Origin: UBA7803 sp041686955 | GTDB lineage: Bacteria; Pseudomonadota; Gammaproteobacteria; Pseudomonadales; Azotimanducaceae | Assembly (NCBI GenBank): GCA_041686955.1 | Contig: JAWLCV010000093.1 | Coordinates: 1-13,906, forward strand | Reading direction: 5' to 3' | DNA length: 13,906 nucleotides | Part shown: positions 6,515 through 13,573 of the stretch, in pieces | Layout: each line of letters starts with the position of its first letter | Position numbering within the stretch: position 1 is the stretch's first letter | Made by a program: the position numbers and the translations under genes | Notes under the pieces: model-generated | Told to the model about the DNA's origin: nothing | The model's database searches: none | What the model saw: only the letters and a program-made list of their open reading frames with translations

Positions 6515-6520
6515 AGCATA
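6515..6520 (-). promoter_or_regulatory. Candidate -10 box of the DUF6151 gene
   Basis: TATGCT on the minus strand (6520-6515), 31 nt upstream of the ATG and preceded by G as before the LLM and MFS genes. No good -35 is found at 16-18 nt (CGGGTT at the 17-nt position), so the assignment rests on the recurrence of the box and its distance from the start. Confidence 0.3.
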
Positions 6521-6573
6521 CACCCGTCGCCGCAGGGAACCCGCCCGCGCTCGCTGCGCCGCGGCGAATCACG

Positions 6574-6603
6574 CATACTCGCGGGCGGCGCAACCACCGG
6601 AGA
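6574..6603 (+). promoter_or_regulatory. Candidate -10 box and ribosome binding site of the MBL-fold gene
   Basis: CATACT (6574-6579) is a plausible -10 for the plus strand, with only a poor -35 (TCGCTG, 6551-6556) 17 nt upstream. GGAGA (6599-6603) lies 7 nt before the ATG at 6611 and fixes that start over the out-of-frame ATG at 6604. The ribosome site is convincing, the promoter weak. Confidence 0.35.
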
Positions 6604-6610
6604 ATGCCCG

Positions 6611-7471
6611 ATGCTCACCTGGCAGATTGGCGACGTCGCCGTCACCCGCATCCTCGAGTTGGAGATCCCCGTTCCCTACGATCCCCGCTCGGGCTTCCTG
6701 AAGGAGGCGACCCCGGAGGCATTGCGCGGCATACCGTGGCTGCACCCGCACTTCGTGACCGAAGACGGTGCCCTCAAGCTGTCGATCCACGCACTGCTGG
6801 TGCGTGCGCCCGGCGTGAATCTGCTGGTGGATACCTGCGTCGGCAACGACAAGCCGCGGGCGCTGATCGGCGGGCAGACGCTGCAGACGGAGTTCCTTCA
6901 GAGCCTCGAGGCGGTGGGCTGCCCGCGGGAATCCGTAGACACGGTGGTGTGCACCCACCTGCACGTGGACCACGTGGGCTGGAACACCATGCTGCAGAAC
7001 GGCGAGTGGGTTCCCACCTTCCCCAACGCACGCTACCTGATCGGCCGCCGGGAGTACGAGCACTGGTGCCGCGAGGGTGACGACGACCAGCAGGCGATCC
7101 TGGGCGACTCCGTGCAGCCCGTCTTCGATCACGGGCTCGCCACCCTGGTGGAGATGAACCACCGCATCAGCGACGAGATCCGCCTCACCCCGACCCCGGG
7201 ACACACGCCGGGGCACGTGAGCGTGCTGATCGAATCCAAGGGCGAGCGGGCGATGATCACCGGCGACATGCTGCACCACCCCTGCCAGTTCGCCCACCCG
7301 CACTGGTCGCCGGCGTTCGACTCGGACCCGGTGGCCGGGGCCCACATGCGCCGGGCGGTGATGGAAGGGGTGGCCGATGCGCCGGTGCTGGTCATCGGCA
7401 CCCACTTCGCCGCGCCCACCGCCGGGCATGTCCGCCGCGACGGCGAGGCGTTCAGGTTCGACGTGGGGTGA
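6611..7471 (+). CDS. MBL-fold metallo-hydrolase
   Basis: A 286-residue metallo-beta-lactamase-fold hydrolase with a complete dinuclear metal site: THLHVDH (His116, His118, Asp120, His121), PGHTPGH (His198), TGDM (bridging Asp219) and GTHF (His265). The sequence between, GWNTMLQNGEWVPTFPNARYLIGRREYEHW, is typical of the branch that includes lactonases and related small-molecule hydrolases; activity on a lactone, ester or thioester is possible, but none can be named from sequence. No signal peptide, so cytoplasmic. The ATG at 6611 has a good GGAGA site. Its last 20 nt overlap the end of the convergent methyltransferase gene (7452-7471). Confidence 0.92.
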   Translation: MLTWQIGDVAVTRILELEIPVPYDPRSGFLKEATPEALRGIPWLHPHFVTEDGALKLSIHALLVRAPGVNLLVDTCVGNDKPRALIGGQTLQTEFLQSLEAVGCPRESVDTVVCTHLHVDHVGWNTMLQNGEWVPTFPNARYLIGRREYEHWCREGDDDQQAILGDSVQPVFDHGLATLVEMNHRISDEIRLTPTPGHTPGHVSVLIESKGERAMITGDMLHHPCQFAHPHWSPAFDSDPVAGAHMRRAVMEGVADAPVLVIGTHFAAPTAGHVRRDGEAFRFDVG

Positions 7472-8111
7472 TCGGGCACCCTCGTCCGTCGGCTCTGCGT
7501 GCGATGAGAAAAATGGTCGTGACCTTGGATGGGCCCGGCGACCACTGGTAGTCGATGGTGAATCCGGCCTCGTTCATTTCCTGCGTCAGCTCCCTCATGC
7601 TGAACGTCTTCAGCAGGGGCATCAAACCCAGAAGCTGGCCGACGGGCGCTACGTACTTGAGCACTCGCAGGGAATCGCCGAGGCACACGGTGCTCGTCAC
7701 GAATACGCCGCCCGGTTCGAGCAGGGCGTAGACCTTGCGGATGACCGCCTGCCGGTCCGCCAGCAGGTGCAGGACGTTCAGCCCCAGCACGGCATCGAAC
7801 GTCCGGCCTGGCGTAAAGTCGTCGATGGCCGCGGTTTCGAAGGTGATGTTGCGGATGTCCCGTGCCTGGGCTTTGGCGCGGGCGATCTCGATCATCTTCG
7901 AGGAGAAGTCGATGGCCAGAATGTGCTTCACCCAGCGTGCGTGAGCGATGGCCGTGGAGCCAGTGCCGCAGCCGAACTCGAGCACCTCCATCGTTGGCGT
8001 CAGATACTCGCGGGTGATCTGCAGCTTCTTCTGATAGACGGCCTCGTTGGCGACCGGCCGCTTGGAATACCCCTCAGCATGCCTGTCCCAGAACCTCGCC
8101 GAGTCGCCCAC
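7452..8111 (-). CDS. Class I SAM-dependent methyltransferase
   Basis: A 219-residue single-domain methyltransferase. Seen: N-terminal SARFWDRHAEGYSKRPVANEA helix, SAM motif I VLEFGCGTG (43-51), acidic strand end LAIDFSSKMIEIARAKA, motif IV FDAVLGLNVLHLL, and VYALLEPGGVFVTSTVCLGD, followed by a hydrophobic linker and a C-terminal strand pair FTIDYQWSPGPSKVTTIFLIARR. Acceptor unknown; this is a different subfamily from the methyltransferase at 1506-2597. The open frame continues to an ATG at 8222, but the extra 37 residues are low-complexity Ala/Arg. A GTG at 8111 is preceded by a near-perfect GGAGGT four nt away and matches where relatives begin, so I chose GTG. It is divergent from the DUF5916 barrel gene and overlaps the MBL gene end by 20 nt. 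Confidence 0.9.
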   Translation of the reverse strand: MGDSARFWDRHAEGYSKRPVANEAVYQKKLQITREYLTPTMEVLEFGCGTGSTAIAHARWVKHILAIDFSSKMIEIARAKAQARDIRNITFETAAIDDFTPGRTFDAVLGLNVLHLLADRQAVIRKVYALLEPGGVFVTSTVCLGDSLRVLKYVAPVGQLLGLMPLLKTFSMRELTQEMNEAGFTIDYQWSPGPSKVTTIFLIARRADGRGCPITPRRT

Positions 8112-8270
8112 GTGTACCTCCGCCTGCGGCGCCGTCACTGAACGCGCACCAATCAATAGACCATCTCGGGTAACGGCGCAACCGGCGGCTCGCCTCGCTG
8201 CCGCGTCGGCTCCCAGGTTCAAAATGACTTATGATCCGAAAGCGGAGGGTCCAGGCGCGAAGGGGAGGGG
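8112..8270. promoter_or_regulatory. Divergent promoter region, methyltransferase / DUF5916 barrel gene
   Basis: This 159-nt gap must carry both promoters. For the plus strand TATGAT (8230-8235) matches the -10 consensus at 5 of 6, with TCGGCT (8206-8211) 18 nt upstream as a weak -35, and a leader of about 30 nt to the ATG at 8271. For the minus strand an AT-richer patch on 8143-8161 (TCTATTGATT when read on that strand) could hold the -10, but no good -35 is visible. The stretch otherwise shows no repeats or ORFs of note. Confidence 0.35.
8116..8121 (-). promoter_or_regulatory. Shine-Dalgarno GGAGGT deciding the GTG start of the second methyltransferase
   Basis: GGAGGT on the minus strand (8121-8116) followed by four nt and GTG (8111-8109). 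It is the strongest ribosome site seen in the window and argues against the longer version starting at 8222. Confidence 0.65.
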
Positions 8271-10915
8271 ATGAGACGGTATCGAAGTACCTGGCGCACC
8301 AGGTGCGGGGCTGGTGTGCTTGCAGTGATTCTGCTGCCGTGCGGCCCGGCCGGTGCGGCAGCGGGTGACCGGGNNNNNNNNNNNNNNNNNNNNNNNNNNN
8401 NNNNNNNNNNNNNNNNNNNNNNNNNNNNNNNNNNNNNNNNNNNNNNNNNNNNNNNNNNNNNNNNNNNNNNNNNGTCGCGGCCGCGGCGGAGCGCGAAGGG
8501 CTCGCCGACGCCGAGCTGATCGGGGCCCTGGACGGCATTCCCATGCACCGCATCGTGGTGCCCGTGATCGAGCACGACGCGGCGGGCATTCGCCTCGACG
8601 GCGTGGTGGACGAGCCAGTGTGGCAGACCATCGCGCCGCATGACCGCATGCTGGTTGCCGTGCCCGCCACAGCGCGGCCGGGCCGTTACCCCACCGACGT
8701 TCGTCTGCTCGCCACCGAGCGTGGCCTGTACGTGGGCGCGATCCTCTATCAGGACCCGGCGACCCTGGTCACGCGTCGCGCGGTGCGCGATCTGCAGATG
8801 GACCGCGACACCTTCGGCATCACCCTCGATACCACCGGGGAAGGCAAGTTCGCCTACTGGTTCACCCTCGCCCTCGGCGACTCGGTGCAGGACGGCAAGG
8901 TGCTGCCGGAGCGCAACTATTCCACCGACTGGGACGGGCGGTGGATCGGCCGCACGGCGCGGCGCGACGACGGCTGGAGTGCCGAAGCGTATTTTCCCTG
9001 GTCGATGATGAACCTGCCGCCGGTGGAGGGTCCGCGCACCATCGGCTTCGCCATCGGCCGCCAGGTCTCCCACGAGAACGCCCGCTATCAGTGGCCCGGG
9101 CACGCCTACTCGTCGCCACAGTTCGTGACTGCGCTGAACCTCATGGTGGTGGAGGGCGTGGCGCCGCGCAAGGAGCTGTCGCTGATCCCGTTCACCGCGT
9201 ATACGGCGGACCGGGCCCACGACGACGACGAGATGCGCCTGGGCGCGGATCTGACCTGGAAGCCCTCGCCGGCCGCCGAGTTCGCGGCCACGGTGCGTCC
9301 CGACTTCGGCTCCGTGGAAGCCGACGACGTGGTACTGAACCTGAGCGCTCAGGAGACGTTCTTTCCGGAGAAGCGACTGTTCTTCCTGGAAGGCAGCGAG
9401 GTATTCGAAACCAGCACCCGAGCCTCCCCGGGCAATCAGCTCCGGCTCACCACCAACGAGAACTACGCCACCACCTCGCGCCGGGTGTTCATGAGCACCT
9501 ATCAGCCGGCGCCGGTTTCGCTCTTCAACACCCGGCGTGTCGGAGGCACCCCGACACAGCTGGTAGTGCCGGACGGTGTGTCGCCGATGCGCGGCGAGCT
9601 TGCGCTGCCGACCGATCTGCTGGGCGCGCTGAAGGTGACGGGGAGCGCCGCGCCGCTGCGCTATGGCGTGCTCGCTGCGCTGGAGGAAGACGTCGAGCTG
9701 CGCGGCGTCGACAGCGCCGGCAACGACGTGAAGATCAGAGCCGACGGCCGCGAATTCGGCGCTGCGCGCATGGTCTACGAGCACGTCGGCGAATCGCGCG
9801 CCTCGCTCGGCTACCTGGGCACCCTCGTCCGTGGCCCTGTCTTCGACGCTTATGCGCACGGCATCGACGGCAGGTTCACCAGCGCCGGCGGCAAGTGGAG
9901 TGCCGAGAGTCTCTTGATCGCGACGGACCGCGACGACGTGCGGGGCAATGCCGCCCAGATCGACGTGCAGTATGCCGCCGACAGCCGCTATCAGCATCGT
10001 GTGTCGCTCGACTGGTTCGATGAGGACGTGGACTTCAACGACCTGGGCTTCCTGCAGCGCAACGACTACCGCGGCGCCCAGTACACGCTGCTCTACGCCC
10101 GGCCGAACACCGGTGGGACCGTCACCGACATTCGCGGCACCGTCATCGTCAAGGCCAAGCAGAGCGTCAGCGAGCACCATCTGGTGGACAGCGGCGTGTT
10201 CTGGCGTAACTCCATGGTCCTGCCGGGACGCAACACCCTGCGCACCGGCGTCGGGTTTCGGCCCGCGGCTTACGAAGACCGCGACAGCCGCGGCAACGGC
10301 GCCTATCGTACCGACGACCGGATCTGGAGCGAGCTGCTGCTGGCCACCAGCGCCAGCCGACCCATGGCCTGGTCGCTGAACCTGGGCGCCGAGCAGGAGA
10401 ACCTGGGGGACTGGACGTACCTCTTCGGCGGCGGGTTCACCTGGCGGGCCGGTGAGGGCCTGTCGCTGGACTTCGACCTCAGCTACCGCGACCGCGGCGG
10501 CTGGATGGTCTACCAGGGCGGACGCAACTTCGGCCGCTTCGAGGCCGACGAGCTCTCCTCCAAGCTGAAGTTCAACTGGTTCGTCACGGCCGCCCACCAG
10601 CTCGGCCTGACCATGCAGTGGGTGGGCGCGCGGGCCCGGGAGCGAGGATTCTTCGCGGTGCCCGCAGGCGATGGCCGCCTGGTGCCGGCGGCGCCCACCC
10701 GGCCGGATCACGACTTCACGGTGAGCCTGTTCACGGTGCAGGCGCGCTACCGCTGGGAGATCGCGCCGCTGACCGACCTGTACGTGGTGTACAACCGCAG
10801 CAACACCCTGCCGAATCAGGTGGATGCCGGCTTCGGCGACCTGCTGCGGGACGTCTACCGCGACCCCATCATCGACAGCTTCGTGGTGAAGCTGCGCTGG
10901 CGGTTCGGTAACTGA
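8271..10915 (+). CDS. DUF5916 outer-membrane beta-barrel protein with N-terminal CBM9-like domain, interrupted by assembly gap
   Basis: One gene in two sequenced parts. Part one (8271-8373) encodes MRRYRSTWRTRCGAGVLAVI followed by LLPCGPAGAAAG, a typical Sec signal peptide. After the 100-N gap the frame resumes at 8474 and stays open for 813 codons. Seen: a carbohydrate-binding-family-9-like beta domain (IRLDGVVDEPVWQTIAPHD, LYVGAILYQDPATL, WSAEAYFPWSMMNLPP); then the DUF5916 hallmark ETFFPEKRLFFLEGSEVFE; then several hundred residues of alternating hydrophobic/polar strands and a C-terminal VVKLRWRFGN, like the last strand recognised by the BAM machinery. Predicted to sit in the outer membrane; the family's substrate is not established, and sugar or polymer binding by the CBM9-like part is inference. 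ATG at 8271 follows a GGAG-rich patch. The N run does not keep frame: the two parts fit one gene only if the true gap length leaves remainder 2 when divided by 3. Confidence 0.85.
8374..8473. other. Assembly gap, 100 N
   Basis: Exactly 100 unknown bases, the conventional scaffold spacer for a gap of unknown size. It falls between the signal peptide and the CBM9-like domain of the DUF5916 gene. Flanks are very GC-rich, which may explain the break. Confidence 0.97.
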
Positions 10916-10929
10916 CAGGATCGCGTGGC

Positions 10930-10945
10930 GGGGCAGCCGTGCTCC
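10930..10945 (+). terminator. Weak hairpin downstream of the DUF5916 gene
   Basis: GGGGCA (10930-10935), loop GCCG and TGCTCC (10940-10945) make a 6-bp stem with one G-U pair, 14 nt after the stop and just before the convergent thiolase stop. No T-tract follows, so a terminator role is uncertain. Confidence 0.2.
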
Positions 10946-10946
10946 G

Positions 10947-12128
10947 TCAGTAACGCTCGATCAACGTGCCGGTGCCGAGGCCGCCGCCGCAGCACATGCT
11001 GATGAGGCCGTAGCGCCCGCGGGTGCGCTCCAGCTCGTGCACCACCTTGGTGGTGAGGAAGCTGCCGGTGGCCCCCAGCGGGTGGCCGAGGGCAATGGCG
11101 CCGCCGTTCGGGTTAACCTTGGCGAGATCGGCGCCCACGGTCTTGGCCCACGCCAGCACCACGGCCGCGAAGGCTTCGTTGATCTCGAAGACGTCGATGT
11201 CGCCGATGGAGAGCCCCGTCTCCTGCAGCAGGCGCTCGGTGGCGGGTATGGGACCTTCCAGCATGATCACCGGATCGCACCCGACGAGGGTCGCCGCCTT
11301 CACCTCGGCGAGGGGCTCGAGCCCCAGGCTCGCGGCCTTGGCGTCGCTCATGATCAGCACCGCGGAGGCGCCGTCGGCGATCTGCGACGACGAGCCGGCG
11401 GTGTGAATGCCGTTCTCCCGCGCCACCGGCTTCAGGTTGGCGAGGGCGTCCAGGCTCGTCTCCCGCGGTACCTCGTCGGTATCGAACAGCACCGTGGCGT
11501 CGGTGCGCTTGCCGGCCTCGTCGAACACTGGCACCTCGAGGGGGAGGATCTGCGAGGCGAAGCGGCCGTCCTGAATGGCGCGGGCGGCCCGCAGCTGGGA
11601 TTCGAGCCCGAACGCGTCGGTGTCGCTGCGGGTGATCTGGTACTTCTCCGCCAGCCGCTCGGCGCCTTCGAACTGGCTGGTGAACTCGTAGTGCTCGAAG
11701 TAGCTGCGCGAGACGGGTTTGCCGAGCTCGGGCTTCAAGCCGACGGAATCCGAGCCGATGGGCAGCCGCGTCATGTTCTCGACCCCGCAGGCGATCACGA
11801 CGTCCGCCATGCCGGAGCGCACCAGGCTGGTGGCCAAGGTCACCGCCTCCTGGGAGGAGCCGCACTGGGAGTCGATGGTGATGGCCGGCGTTTCCTGGGC
11901 GCCGCCGTGGGCCAGCCAGGCCGTGCGGGTGACGTTCATGCCCTGGGCGCCGAGCTTGTTGATGCAGCCGCCCACCACCTGATCCACCACCGAGGATTCG
12001 AGCCCGTGCCGCGCCAGCAGCGCCATCAGCACCGGGCCCAGGACGTCGGTGGGGTGAACGAGCCCCAGGGTGCCGTTGCGTTTGCCGATGGCGGAGCGGA
12101 CTGCGTCGACGATGACGGCCTGGGGCAT
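10947..12128 (-). CDS. Thiolase family protein (acetyl-CoA acyltransferase/acetyltransferase)
   Basis: A 393-residue thiolase of normal length. These enzymes cleave 3-ketoacyl-CoA with CoA in fatty-acid or side-chain beta-oxidation, or run backward to condense two acyl-CoAs. Catalytic residues visible: Cys89 in SQCGSS (acyl-enzyme nucleophile), the NEAF motif, His349 in GAIALGHPLGATG and Cys379 in CCGGGLGTG (proton transfer). All are intact, so it should be active; degradative versus biosynthetic role and chain length are not readable. The ATG at 12128 has GAGGT four nt upstream; the open frame reaches 12206, but that part overlaps the MFS gene end and is not thiolase-like. It lies 52 nt downstream of the MFS transporter on the same strand, possibly co-transcribed, though a separate -10 box is present in the gap. 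No partner hydratase/dehydrogenase gene is in the window. Confidence 0.94.
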   Translation of the reverse strand: MPQAVIVDAVRSAIGKRNGTLGLVHPTDVLGPVLMALLARHGLESSVVDQVVGGCINKLGAQGMNVTRTAWLAHGGAQETPAITIDSQCGSSQEAVTLATSLVRSGMADVVIACGVENMTRLPIGSDSVGLKPELGKPVSRSYFEHYEFTSQFEGAERLAEKYQITRSDTDAFGLESQLRAARAIQDGRFASQILPLEVPVFDEAGKRTDATVLFDTDEVPRETSLDALANLKPVARENGIHTAGSSSQIADGASAVLIMSDAKAASLGLEPLAEVKAATLVGCDPVIMLEGPIPATERLLQETGLSIGDIDVFEINEAFAAVVLAWAKTVGADLAKVNPNGGAIALGHPLGATGSFLTTKVVHELERTRGRYGLISMCCGGGLGTGTLIERY

Positions 12129-12159
12129 GATGACCTCGCGTGCGTTGGCTGGGGCGGGG

Positions 12160-12165
12160 ACTATA
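12160..12165 (-). promoter_or_regulatory. Candidate -10 box of the thiolase gene
   Basis: TATAGT on the minus strand (12165-12160), 5 of 6 to consensus and 32 nt upstream of the ATG at 12128. The -35 position at 16-17 nt would read GACGTG or GGACGT, inside the 3' end of the transporter gene, and is a poor match. It suggests the thiolase can be transcribed without the transporter. Confidence 0.35.
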
Positions 12166-12180
12166 CCGCAGCGGCCGGGG

Positions 12181-13485
12181 TCACGTCCGCACGTGCCCCG
12201 CCGCATCCAGGTCCTGGCGGATGGTGCGGGCGGCGAGCAGGAAGTGGGCGCCGGCCCAGAAATAGACGCCCGTGCTGATGAGCACCGCGTATCGCAGCGA
12301 TTCCGCCCCGGCGATGCCGCGGAGCAGGTCGCTGGTCACCCCCACGAGAAACGGCCCGAAGCCGAGGCCGATGATGTTCAGAATGAACAGCAGCAGCGCC
12401 GAGGCCAGCGCGCGCATGCGCATGGGCGCGAGGTTCTGGATGGTGCCGAAGGCGGGCCCGAGCCAGAGCGAGTTCAGCAGCGAAGGAGTGACCAGAATGG
12501 CGATGGCCAGGTACGGCTGGTCGAGCAGCAGCGCAACGACGAAGAACGGAAAGGCGACGAGCACGCCGGCGGCCGGGAGCCAGGCGTACACCCGCCGGTC
12601 GCGTCCGGCCAGCCGGTCGGCAATGGCCCCGCCGAGGATCGTGCCGGCGGCGCTCGCCACGCCGAGCACCAGGCCGAAATAGGTGGCCGTTTCGCCGACG
12701 CCGAGCCCGTGGGTGCGGATGAAGAAGGCGGGCAGCCATTGCCCGAGCCCGTAGCCGACGAAGGAGGTCAGCGCGCCGCCCATGGCCATGTGCACCAGGG
12801 TGCGGTTCTGCAGCAGGGTGCGCAGGGTGGCGCCCAGGGGCGGCTGGGCGGTCTCCGGGGCGGCCGGTGCATCGGACATGCCGCGGATCGGCTCCCGCAC
12901 CGTCAGCTTCAACACCACCGCCAGTGCGATCCCGGGCAGGCCCACCAGGAAGAACGCCATCCGCCAGCCGTAGAATTCGGCGATCCAGCCGCCGGCGAGC
13001 AGCCCGAGAATGCTGCCGACGGGAATGCCCAGAGCGTAGATGGAAAGCGCCGAAGCGCGCTTGTCCGGCGGAAAGTAGTCGGCGATCAGCGAGTGGGCCG
13101 GCGGCGAGCAGCCGGCTTCCCCCACGCCCACGCCGATGCGCGCGGCCAGCAACTGCACGAAGTTCTGCGCCAGGCCGCAGAGGGCGGTCATGCCGCTCCA
13201 GACGACCAGAGCAACGGCGATGATGGAGACCCGGTTGGCGCGATCGGCCAGCCGCGCGATGGGAATGCCGAGCACGGTGTAGAAGATGGCGAAGGCGAGC
13301 CCCGTCATCAGCCCGATCTGGGTGTCGCTGAGGCCGAGGTCCACCTTGATGGGTTCCGCCAGGATGGTCACGATCTGGCGGTCGAGGAAGTTGAACACGT
13401 AGATGACGACCAGCATGGTCAACACGTACGTCCGGTAACGCGCGGCCTGGAGCGGGTTCGCGGCCGCACCGGAGATCGACTGCAT
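12181..13485 (-). CDS. Spinster-like MFS transporter
   Basis: A 434-residue major facilitator superfamily carrier with about 12 predicted membrane helices. Seen: TM1 VLTMLVVIYVFNFLDRQIV, the spinster-type run ILAEPIKVDLGLSDTQIG, motif A GIPIARLADRANR between TM2 and TM3, the TM4 region VGVGEAGCSPPAHSLIADYF, then ALGIPVGSILGLLAGGWIAE, a central loop rich in Ala/Pro (DAPAAPETAQPP) separating the two six-helix halves, and a matching second half with GAIADRLAGRDRR. Such carriers are proton- or ion-coupled transporters in the inner membrane; relatives near catabolic genes usually move organic acids or lipids, but the substrate here is unknown. ATG at 13485 is preceded by AAGGA with 8 nt spacing and by a candidate promoter. 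Followed by the thiolase gene 52 nt downstream on the same strand, which hints that they act on related compounds. Confidence 0.93.
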   Translation of the reverse strand: MQSISGAAANPLQAARYRTYVLTMLVVIYVFNFLDRQIVTILAEPIKVDLGLSDTQIGLMTGLAFAIFYTVLGIPIARLADRANRVSIIAVALVVWSGMTALCGLAQNFVQLLAARIGVGVGEAGCSPPAHSLIADYFPPDKRASALSIYALGIPVGSILGLLAGGWIAEFYGWRMAFFLVGLPGIALAVVLKLTVREPIRGMSDAPAAPETAQPPLGATLRTLLQNRTLVHMAMGGALTSFVGYGLGQWLPAFFIRTHGLGVGETATYFGLVLGVASAAGTILGGAIADRLAGRDRRVYAWLPAAGVLVAFPFFVVALLLDQPYLAIAILVTPSLLNSLWLGPAFGTIQNLAPMRMRALASALLLFILNIIGLGFGPFLVGVTSDLLRGIAGAESLRYAVLISTGVYFWAGAHFLLAARTIRQDLDAAGHVRT

Positions 13486-13515
13486 GAGGCGGGTCCTTCT
13501 GGTCAGCAGCGCAGA

Positions 13516-13544
13516 AGCATACGGGCGTCGGCGGGGGATGGCGA
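13516..13544 (-). promoter_or_regulatory. Candidate sigma70 promoter of the MFS transporter gene
   Basis: On the minus strand TCGCCA (13544-13539) and TATGCT (13521-13516) are 17 nt apart, each 4 of 6 to consensus, with the -10 box 31 nt before the ATG at 13485. It has the same -10 sequence and nearly the same geometry as the LLM oxidoreductase promoter. Confidence 0.4.
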
Positions 13545-13545
13545 A

Positions 13546-13567
13546 CGCCGGCCGGAGCCGGCCGGCG
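13546..13567. terminator. Perfect 10-bp GC hairpin downstream of the DUF2058 gene
   Basis: CGCCGGCCGG (13546-13555) and CCGGCCGGCG (13558-13567) are exact reverse complements separated by 2 nt. On the minus strand the hairpin begins 6 nt after the DUF2058 stop and is followed by only two T, then C-rich sequence. It separates the DUF2058 gene from the transporter promoter, so it may block read-through or protect the mRNA 3' end, but it is not a classical T-tailed terminator. Confidence 0.4.
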
Positions 13568-13573
13568 CCGGGG

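Noticed and set aside
8112..8222. 37-residue N-terminal extension of the second methyltransferase from an ATG at 8222
   Set aside because: The extension is not methyltransferase-like, and GGAGGT just before GTG 8111 fits the start better.
8219..10711. 830-residue minus-strand ORF opposite the DUF5916 gene
   Set aside because: It reads through the N run, has no recognisable domain, and is low-complexity Val/Gly/His/Arg sequence expected from the antisense of GC-rich codons.
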